Of a DNA stretch of 64,000 nt, positions 57,664 through 64,000 are shown one piece after another. Position 1 is the stretch's first letter, and each line of letters opens with the position of its first letter. A model generated the notes under the pieces. It did no database searches and had not been told where the DNA came from. It saw only the letters and a program-made list of their open reading frames with translations. The position numbers and the translations under genes were made by a program. The DNA comes from Alteromonadales bacterium alter-6D02 (GTDB lineage Bacteria; Pseudomonadota; Gammaproteobacteria; Enterobacterales; Psychrobiaceae). The stretch covers positions 1 through 64,000 of the forward strand of contig PIZK01000024.1 in the NCBI GenBank assembly GCA_002835545.1, written 5' to 3'.

Positions 57664-58752
57664 TTAACTCGTCTCAAAAGATATTTTCACTCGGCTTGTA
57701 GCGGCAACAGGTTTGCCATTTTCAAACTTTGGTGCATAACGCCAGCGTTTAACCGCAGCGATAGAAGCTTTATCAAAACGACTGTTACCACCAGACTCTG
57801 TCACTATTGGGTTTTCAACCATGCCTGATTCTGTGATAGTGAACTTGATAATCGTATAGCTAGCTCCTCTTGTAACGATCTTTTTAGATAAACGAGGCTT
57901 AGTTCTAAATAAAGGCGTTTGCTCCTGTGCATCACTCCAAGGCTTCATTGCACCAATGGCAATGCAATGCTCGGTTGCTTTATCCGTTTCCCCTTTACTT
58001 TCGAGCATTTGGATTAGAAATGCTCGAGTCATGAGCTCATAAGGGTGGGTTGGGCCTTCTAATGTTTCAAAGATTGGTAGGTTAGACTCAAAGTAAGAAA
58101 TGGCTTTAGATTTTCGGTTGCGTGTTTGGTAGTACTTACCCGCATGGAAGTTAGCGCGAATCACTCGGGTATCGTTCGGCTCTAAATGTTCTTGAAATAC
58201 TTCTAATGCTGATAAAATCATTTTGCTGTCTTTTGGACGAACATGCAGGAGTTTTATGCCTACTTCCAGCTGTATTTGTGCATAATAAACAGGGCTTTCT
58301 TTTTTAAAGTTTTTGGCGACTTTTACCGCTTTTCGAAAATATGAGACTTTCTTTTTTCTTTCTTCCCACGGCATAGAGTCAGCTAGCTCGAAATACAGTG
58401 CGACCCATTCTTTGGCATCTGCCGGGTACTCACTCTCATAAATCGCTAGGATTGGCAGTAATACTTCATTCGCCTGTGCGAACTGTTCTTTTGAATTATA
58501 AACGGCACCTAAATTAATGGCTAAGTTGGCGTAGTCAGTCCCTGTTTTGTTATAAATCTTTCCACCGAGTTCATAAGCCTCTTTAGCAAACTTAATTTGT
58601 TGTTCGGCGCTATCTGAGGCGATTGCCTTTTTATAATTTTGATAGGCAACATCGAACTGTGGTTTTAAGTCATGACTGCTTTTAGCGTAAGCCATATTGG
58701 GTAAGGCACATGTGATCGTCAATGCGGCAGCGATAATTGATTTACGTATCAT
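57664..58752 (-). CDS. TPR protein with a C-terminal TonB domain
   Basis: A 362-residue protein with a cleavable-looking signal peptide (MIRKSIIAAALTITCALPNM), a helical region with TPR-like repeats (about 30-250), and a TonB C-terminal domain (about 270-362) with ITESGMVENPIV, SGGNSRFDKASI and VKRWRYAP. It lacks the membrane-anchored N-terminus and Pro-rich linker of classical TonB, so energy transduction is doubtful. A periplasmic binding role is inferred. Confidence 0.85.
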   Translation of the reverse strand: MIRKSIIAAALTITCALPNMAYAKSSHDLKPQFDVAYQNYKKAIASDSAEQQIKFAKEAYELGGKIYNKTGTDYANLAINLGAVYNSKEQFAQANEVLLPILAIYESEYPADAKEWVALYFELADSMPWEERKKKVSYFRKAVKVAKNFKKESPVYYAQIQLEVGIKLLHVRPKDSKMILSALEVFQEHLEPNDTRVIRANFHAGKYYQTRNRKSKAISYFESNLPIFETLEGPTHPYELMTRAFLIQMLESKGETDKATEHCIAIGAMKPWSDAQEQTPLFRTKPRLSKKIVTRGASYTIIKFTITESGMVENPIVTESGGNSRFDKASIAAVKRWRYAPKFENGKPVAATSRVKISFETS

Positions 58753-58932
58753 TAGTTCATCCTTGAATTTATCAGTAGGCGGCTAACATATAGGTATATA
58801 CCTATAAAATCAACACTTTGTTTACAAGGTGTTAACCGTTGGTACTTTATTTATACAAAAGTAACTGAAGTAAAGGATAGTGAAATCAACACTAAAATTA
58901 AGGTTTTTGATTAATGATAAAGCGGGTAAGGC

Positions 58933-58984
58933 GACTCACCATTAACATGGTGAGAAAACGCTCTGCGTTAGCAGAGCGTCATCA
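58933..58984 (-). terminator. Tandem hairpins, terminator of the LpxL-type gene
   Basis: Two hairpins sit side by side: CTCACCAT-TAAC-ATGGTGAG (58935-58954) and ACGCTCTGC-GTTA-GCAGAGCGT (58958-58979). On the minus strand the second is met first after the gene, followed by TTTTC. Confidence 0.75.
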
Positions 58985-58991
58985 AAAAGGG

Positions 58992-59915
58992 TTAACGATA
59001 CAGTGAAGGGTCACTTTTATTCGGGCGAGTTTTAAAGCGGCGATGTAGCCACATATATTGATCTGGGGCTTTCATAATGCCTTGCTCAACAATCTTATTT
59101 GAGTAGATAGCATCTTGCTCATCATCGCCACTCGGGAAGTTGTCTAATGGCGCCTCTAGTGAGATATGATAGCCACTGCCGTCATCTTTGCGAACAATAA
59201 CGTAAGGTAGTACGACCGAGTCAGAGTTTTTGGTTAAGATTGAGGCTCCTACTACGGTAGCAGCCGTATCAACGGCAAAAAATGGCACAAACACTGCCTT
59301 ACTGCGACCAAAATCTTGATCCGAGGTGTACCAGACAGATTCGCCATCATTGAGTGCTGAAATCATCGCGCGGATATTACGCTTAGTGATTAATTTGGCT
59401 GAGCGCATGCGGCCACACACTTGTAGGTATTCCATCACTGGGTTGTTGTGAGGGCGATATACCCCCGTTAACTGGGCTTTTGATGAGAATAAACGTCCAC
59501 CAATTTCAAGGCAAAAACTATGTAGTGCAAATAATAAAACGCCTTTGCCTTGTTTTTGCGCCGCTTCGATGTGCTCCAAGCCAGTAAATGTCACTAAATT
59601 ATTGATGCGCCACTGTGGCCACCACCAAGCCATACCTGTTTCAAATAGTGCGATACCGACTGACTTGGCATGGCCTTCGAGGATCTGGTCACGTTCACTT
59701 TGGCTTTTCTCTGGAAAGCATAATTCGAGATTGCGCACCGCTGTTTTTGCACGCTTTTTAAGTAAGCGCATTAATAAAGTACCGATACCACCACCGAGTT
59801 TAATCAGTGTACGATAAGGTAGTAGGGTAATGGTTAGCCATAATAAACCGATACCAAACCATAATAGCCAATAGCGGGGATGGAGAAAACTCATCTCAAA
59901 AGGAGGCTTTTGCAA
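58992..59915 (-). CDS. lpxL: LpxL-type lipid A acyltransferase
   Basis: A 307-residue late acyltransferase adding a secondary acyl chain to Kdo2-lipid A. One N-terminal membrane segment (about 15-33) is followed by the catalytic HxxxxE motif, His132 and Glu137 (LHSFCLEIG), at the E. coli LpxL numbers. The second motif area is GVYRPHNNPVMEYL. LpxL and LpxM are hard to separate from sequence; LpxL is preferred. It is divergent from hldE. Confidence 0.87.
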   Translation of the reverse strand: MQKPPFEMSFLHPRYWLLWFGIGLLWLTITLLPYRTLIKLGGGIGTLLMRLLKKRAKTAVRNLELCFPEKSQSERDQILEGHAKSVGIALFETGMAWWWPQWRINNLVTFTGLEHIEAAQKQGKGVLLFALHSFCLEIGGRLFSSKAQLTGVYRPHNNPVMEYLQVCGRMRSAKLITKRNIRAMISALNDGESVWYTSDQDFGRSKAVFVPFFAVDTAATVVGASILTKNSDSVVLPYVIVRKDDGSGYHISLEAPLDNFPSGDDEQDAIYSNKIVEQGIMKAPDQYMWLHRRFKTRPNKSDPSLYR

Positions 59916-60035
59916 AATTAAATCCTAAACATTTCTTTATTAGATGAATATTGTAGCCGATATCACCTTTGGATGTCTCGGCAAAAAGCGCTTTAACATG
60001 ATACAATTTATTGAAATTTTCAAAGGAATTATAAA

Positions 60036-61463
60036 ATGACTCTAGCCTTGCCACCATTTGAACAAGCCAACGTATTAGTTTTAGGCGATCTGATGCTCGA
60101 TCGCTATTGGCATGGGCCTACTGGGCGTATCTCACCTGAGGCCCCGGTTCCTGTGGTTAAGGTTGAACAGATTGAAGACAGACCTGGTGGCGCTGCTAAC
60201 GTTGCATTAAATATTGCTGCACTGGGTAGTCAATGTACCATTATTGGGATCACCGGCGACGATGAAGCGGGGTCTATTTTAACCGAGCAAATGAAAGCCT
60301 TATCGGTCAAGCCAGATTTTTATCAACAATCTGACATTCCAACGATTACTAAATTGCGTGTTATTAGCCGTAATCAACAGTTAATTCGTTTGGATTTTGA
60401 AGAAGACGCTGCACAAGTACAACATGCCCCTTTATTAGATAAACTTGCAGCGGGTTTAAGTAATGCCAATGTGGTTATTTTATCTGATTATGCCAAAGGA
60501 GCGTTACACGAGGTTGAGTCAATGATTGCTCTGTGTAAGACCCAGCAAACCCCAGTGTTTATTGATCCAAAAGGAACTGATTTTAGCCAATATCGTGGAG
60601 CCACGCTCTTAACACCGAATATGAGTGAATTTGAAGCGGTCGTCGGTCAGTGTCACAGTGAAGCTGAAATTGTCGAAAAGGGTCAAGCTCTGATGGAACG
60701 CTTGGATTTACAAGCGTTGTTAGTCACTCGTTCAGAACACGGGATGACACTGTTACGTAAGGATCAACAAGAATTACACTTTCCAGCAATGGCGCGTGAA
60801 GTTTACGATGTCACTGGTGCCGGCGATACTGTTATCTCTGTGCTAGCGAGTAGTGTTGCTGCTGGTGCCGATATTGAAACTGCTTGTGCATTAGCGAATA
60901 TTGGTGCTGGTGTTGTCGTTGGTAAACTTGGCACTTCAACGGTAAGTACCATCGAGTTAGCCAACGAGCTATCGAAAACTCACCCTGAAGTCGGTTTTGG
61001 CGTGATTTCAGAGCAGCAATTAAAAATCGCAGTTGCAGCAGCACAGGCGCGAGGGGAGAAAGTCGTTCTAACGAATGGTTGTTTCGATATTTTACATGCC
61101 GGTCACGTGTCTTATCTTGGCCATGCTGGTGGACTTGGCGATCGTTTAATTGTCGCGGTGAATGATGATGCGTCGGTCAAACGCTTAAAAGGTGAAGGTC
61201 GCCCAGTGAACCCAACCGATCGCCGTATGGCTGTGCTAGCTGGTCTTGGTGCCGTTGATTGGGTTGTGCCTTTTAGTGAAGACACACCGCAGCGTTTGAT
61301 CAGCGAGATTTTACCAAATCTACTGGTAAAGGGCGGTGATTATAAGGTTGAAGAGATTGCTGGTGGTGAAGAGGTCTTGGCTAACGGTGGTGAAGTCAAA
61401 GTACTTAACTTTGAAGATGGTTGTTCAACCACTAAAATTATCGATGCGATTCGAGGTCATTAA
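60036..61463 (+). CDS. hldE: Bifunctional heptose kinase/adenylyltransferase HldE
   Basis: A 475-residue fusion of a ribokinase-type heptose 7-phosphate kinase (about 1-315; [13 protein letters not shown] and the GAGDT motif) and an ADP-heptose-forming nucleotidyltransferase (about 340-475; [14 protein letters not shown] with HxGH). It supplies ADP-heptose for the LPS inner core. The lpxL-type gene is divergent, so LPS functions cluster here. Confidence 0.97.
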   Translation: MTLALPPFEQANVLVLGDLMLDRYWHGPTGRISPEAPVPVVKVEQIEDRPGGAANVALNIAALGSQCTIIGITGDDEAGSILTEQMKALSVKPDFYQQSDIPTITKLRVISRNQQLIRLDFEEDAAQVQHAPLLDKLAAGLSNANVVILSDYAKGALHEVESMIALCKTQQTPVFIDPKGTDFSQYRGATLLTPNMSEFEAVVGQCHSEAEIVEKGQALMERLDLQALLVTRSEHGMTLLRKDQQELHFPAMAREVYDVTGAGDTVISVLASSVAAGADIETACALANIGAGVVVGKLGTSTVSTIELANELSKTHPEVGFGVISEQQLKIAVAAAQARGEKVVLTNGCFDILHAGHVSYLGHAGGLGDRLIVAVNDDASVKRLKGEGRPVNPTDRRMAVLAGLGAVDWVVPFSEDTPQRLISEILPNLLVKGGDYKVEEIAGGEEVLANGGEVKVLNFEDGCSTTKIIDAIRGH

Positions 61464-61517
61464 GTTGCTTTCTCGAGGCTCTAAATAGGGCACTTTAAGA
61501 CGACAATTGATAAACAT

Positions 61518-61557
61518 AAAAAAGCGCTGCTATTAAAATTTATAGCAGCGCTTTTTG
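61518..61557. terminator. Bidirectional terminator between hldE and tolC
   Basis: AGCGCTGCTAT and ATAGCAGCGCT form an 11-bp perfect stem with an eight-base loop between A and T runs, for convergent hldE and tolC. Confidence 0.9.
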
Positions 61558-61585
61558 TTGAGCGACCCAAGGTTACTGAGTTAGA

Positions 61586-62947
61586 TTACTCTTTTTCAGT
61601 CGTCGTTGTTTCGGCAGCAATTAAGCCTTTGCTGATCAAGATTAAATCTTGTTCTTTTAACGTACCTGCCGTTTGTTTTAACTGTAATACAGATAAAATG
61701 TAGCCATAACGTGCATTAGCAAGTTGCTTCTTAGCGTTATACACCTGACGTGTACTGTTTAGAACGTCAACAATGGTACGAATACCTACCTCAAATCCTG
61801 CTTTGGTTGCTTTTAATGCACTATCTGCCGATGTAGCTGCTTGCGAATAGGCATTGATTGATGCAATCGATGCACGAACATCGTTAAAGCTACTACGAAT
61901 GTTACGTACTACGCTACGGTGATTTTCTTCAAGAGACTGTGCACTAGCAACATAACCTAAACGAGACTGTTCAACTTGTGAACTGATACGGCCACCGTTA
62001 TAAATAGGCACATTTAGTTGCAAGCCTACAGATGCTGAGCCTTGGTGATTATGCGCGGTGGTTTGTGATAGACCTTCGTTATTGTAGGTATGCGTCATTG
62101 ATGCTGTGGCACCTAGCGTTGGTAGATGGCCCGACTTTGATAGGTCTATACGTTGCTTTGCAATATCAACGGCGAGGCGTTGATCAAGTAACGTTAAGTT
62201 ATTTTCCTGTGCTAACTTAACCCAGTCACCTGATGTTGCAGGTTGAGGGATAGCTGGGCTAAACGTGTCAGTGTTTAGCTGGTCTAGGTTCTGGTGCTTC
62301 AAACCTGTAATCTCAGTTAGCGACTCAAGAGAGTTTACTAGTGTGTTTTGAGCAAAAATTTCGTTAGCCACTGAGATATCAAACTGTGCTTGCGCTTCAT
62401 GAACGTCAGTAAAGGCGGTTAAACCTACTTCGTAACGTTGCTTAGTTTGTTCCAGTTGACGCTCGATCGCGCGCTTTTCTGCTTGAACGAATGAGAGGTT
62501 ATCTTTGGCTTTTAACACATCAAAGTAAGCGTTGGCGACACGTAAAATCAGCCCTTGCTGTGCTGAAGCGAGTTGCGCGTCGCTACGGGATGCATTTTTT
62601 TCAGTTAAACTTAAGTTTAACCATGAGCCGTGAGAATATATTTGTTGGGTTAGGCTAACTTGCGCATTACCTCCCCAATGATCACCCCATTCGAAGCCTT
62701 TGCCGTCATGAGGGGCATTTGTCGCGCCGTTGCCAATTGAAATTGAACCAGTAATTTGAGGTAGTAGCACCGCTCTTGATTCGGAAATTGCAGCGAAGTT
62801 TTGATCTCGTGCAGCTTGGGCTTGTTTGATTTTTGGATCGCCCTGTAATGCTTGCTGATAAATTTGGTGTAAACCATCAGCACTGGCTGTCATTGTGAAA
62901 AGGCTAAGGCTAAGTGATAGCATTAGCTTACTTAATTTAACACTCAT
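61586..62947 (-). CDS. tolC: Outer-membrane channel protein TolC
   Basis: A 453-residue outer membrane efflux protein with a signal peptide (about 1-23). Two homologous halves of coiled helix and beta strand are visible, including QRYEVGLTAFTDVHEAQAQF in the first and KAGFEVGIRTIVDVLNSTRQ in the second. It exports substrates with several tripartite pumps. nudF and yqiB are divergent, as in E. coli. It might serve the CzcBA pump 9 kb away, which lacks its own channel. Confidence 0.96.
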   Translation of the reverse strand: MSVKLSKLMLSLSLSLFTMTASADGLHQIYQQALQGDPKIKQAQAARDQNFAAISESRAVLLPQITGSISIGNGATNAPHDGKGFEWGDHWGGNAQVSLTQQIYSHGSWLNLSLTEKNASRSDAQLASAQQGLILRVANAYFDVLKAKDNLSFVQAEKRAIERQLEQTKQRYEVGLTAFTDVHEAQAQFDISVANEIFAQNTLVNSLESLTEITGLKHQNLDQLNTDTFSPAIPQPATSGDWVKLAQENNLTLLDQRLAVDIAKQRIDLSKSGHLPTLGATASMTHTYNNEGLSQTTAHNHQGSASVGLQLNVPIYNGGRISSQVEQSRLGYVASAQSLEENHRSVVRNIRSSFNDVRASIASINAYSQAATSADSALKATKAGFEVGIRTIVDVLNSTRQVYNAKKQLANARYGYILSVLQLKQTAGTLKEQDLILISKGLIAAETTTTEKE

Positions 62948-63229
62948 TTATTGTTCCTAAAGGGTTCTATTTGAGATTATGGGGCTAATTTATGTTTTTT
63001 TTGCTTTGTATACCAGCGACTAAGTGTAACAGTTTATTAAACTGTCAATAAAGTAAACTTAATCTTTTAACATGTTTAATAAAATTTAATCTTTGCTTAT
63101 TATCCCGCTTGATAGTGGTATTGCAGTAAATGTGAAAAATTAGCGTAGAATAAGCTATCATACAATTTACTGAATACCTAAGTTTATCAATTGTTAAGCG
63201 GCAATTATTTAGCCAGAGGGAGGCGTTTT

Positions 63230-63871
63230 ATGGGGAAGTTAACCACGTTTAAACGACAAGATGTCGATGTGATTAAGGAAGAAACATTGTGGCAGGGTTA
63301 TTTTAAGATGCTCAAATTTTCTTTCCGTCACGCCTTGTTCGGTGGGGGACGCAGTCAAACTATCGAACGAGAACTATTTTCTCGGGGCAATGCTGTGGTG
63401 GTTATTCCTTACGACCCCGTTACCGATCAACTTATTTTGATAGAACAAATTCGAGTGGGAGCATTTGAGCATCAGATATCTCCTTGGATGGTAGAGCTAG
63501 TCGCGGGGATAATTGACGAAGGCGAACAACCACTTGATGTCGCCATTAGGGAAACTAAAGAAGAAACGGGGCTTGATGTGACACGTTGTGAAGCGTTGTT
63601 CAGTTATTTATCTAGCCCGGGTGGCACCTCTGAACGAATTGATTTATTTGTGGCTTGTGTCGATAGTAGCAAAGCCGCTGACATTGCTGGTTTAGATAGT
63701 GAAGGTGAGGATATTAGGGTTTTTGCGATGCCTGTAGCCGAGGTATTAAGAGCATTAAACGACGGCGAGTTTTTTAATGCTACTACCATTATTGGGTTAC
63801 AATGGTTAGCACTAAACCACGGATCGTTACGTCAGCGTTGGCTCGATCTAAACAATCAAGAGAGTCGTTAA
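63230..63871 (+). CDS. nudF: ADP-ribose diphosphatase (Nudix)
   Basis: NudF splits ADP-ribose to AMP and ribose 5-phosphate. The 213-residue protein carries a complete Nudix box, Gx5Ex7REUxEExGU, in two parts: GIIDEGE and REtKEETGL (about 115-137). I chose ATG at 63230, preceded by GAGGGAGG; the frame continues upstream to 63191. The stop overlaps the yqiB start as TAATG. Confidence 0.95.
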   Translation: MGKLTTFKRQDVDVIKEETLWQGYFKMLKFSFRHALFGGGRSQTIERELFSRGNAVVVIPYDPVTDQLILIEQIRVGAFEHQISPWMVELVAGIIDEGEQPLDVAIRETKEETGLDVTRCEALFSYLSSPGGTSERIDLFVACVDSSKAADIAGLDSEGEDIRVFAMPVAEVLRALNDGEFFNATTIIGLQWLALNHGSLRQRWLDLNNQESR

Positions 63872-64000
63872 TGCCAAGTAAGTGTTACATCAAGCCGAAG
63901 TATCAACCGGATCTATTAGCGTTGCACCGCGCTTGTAGCTTGAACTATTTGTCGTTATTGAAGCTATTGCCCAATTTAGATTGTGGCGGGTATTTCTTTT
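63871..64000 (+). CDS. yqiB: YqiB/DUF1249 family protein, 5' part
   Basis: The window ends 43 codons in. The visible start, including KYQPDLLALHRACSLNYLSL, resembles E. coli YqiB (DUF1249), which follows nudF there as well. It overlaps nudF by one base. Function is not established. The gene is cut by the window edge, not by a mutation. Confidence 0.78.
   Translation, partial: MPSKCYIKPKYQPDLLALHRACSLNYLSLLKLLPNLDCGGYFF

Overview
The window looks like a chromosome segment of a marine, low-GC gammaproteobacterium of the Alteromonadales (Shewanella-, Psychrobium- or Colwellia-like). This is an inference from gene content and order: smpB-ratA-rnfH-bamE, lpxH-ppiB-cysS, lipA-lipB-ybeD-dacA-rlpA-mrdB-mrdA-rlmH-rsfS, recN-nadK-grpE-dnaK-dnaJ, carAB, and tolC divergent from nudF-yqiB. 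A branched-chain amino acid degradation cluster lies close to metA, several chemoreceptors are present, and a family of short AT-rich palindromes is dispersed through the window. I see no phage, integron, CRISPR array, rRNA or tRNA gene. Nearly all of the sequence is ordinary housekeeping chromosome.

Layout. 0-6 kb: a small membrane protein, tmRNA (ssrA, minus strand), smpB, ratA-rnfH, bamE, lpxH, ppiB and cysS. 6-9.2 kb: a DUF3581 protein, then a two-gene Aer-like receptor (an FAD-type PAS protein plus a membrane chemoreceptor with a degenerate zinc-binding CZB domain) behind a perfect FNR-type box. 9.3-16.3 kb: a lipoprotein prolyl oligopeptidase, metA behind tandem MetJ boxes, and two tandem TPR/TM/degenerate-GGDEF proteins. 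16.4-21.9 kb: a thiolase/acyl-CoA dehydrogenase/enoyl-CoA hydratase/3-hydroxyisobutyryl-CoA hydrolase/3-hydroxyisobutyrate dehydrogenase operon for valine and isoleucine breakdown, behind an 18-bp palindrome resembling a LiuR site. 21.9-31 kb: carbonic anhydrase and the lipoate and cell-elongation cluster. 31-41.6 kb: recN with a LexA box, a YjbR-like gene, nadK, grpE and dnaK (both with good sigma-32 promoters), a NrtS-like small membrane protein overlapping a soluble chemoreceptor, dnaJ, an M48 lipoprotein protease and fklB. 41.6-46.9 kb: a gene-free stretch of about 0.8 kb, then carAB. 47-53.8 kb: a rhodanese protein, a pseudouridine synthase, a palindromic element, and a heavy-metal RND pump (His-rich small protein, CzcB-like, CzcA-like) without an outer-membrane partner gene. 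54-64 kb: purC with a CRP-type site, qmcA/nfeD-type pair, two related small membrane proteins, a TPR-TonB protein, an LpxL-type acyltransferase, hldE, tolC, nudF and the start of yqiB.

The features most worth a second look are the NrtS-like/chemoreceptor overlap (possible nitrate or nitrite taxis), the FNR-linked split Aer with two lost CZB zinc ligands, the tandem TPR-GGDEF pair with broken active sites, the dispersed palindromes, and several losses from usual gene neighbourhoods (no mmsA, nadD/holA, dapB or czcC where relatives often have them). I did not find a clearly new multi-gene system; the NrtS-like/chemoreceptor pair is the best candidate.
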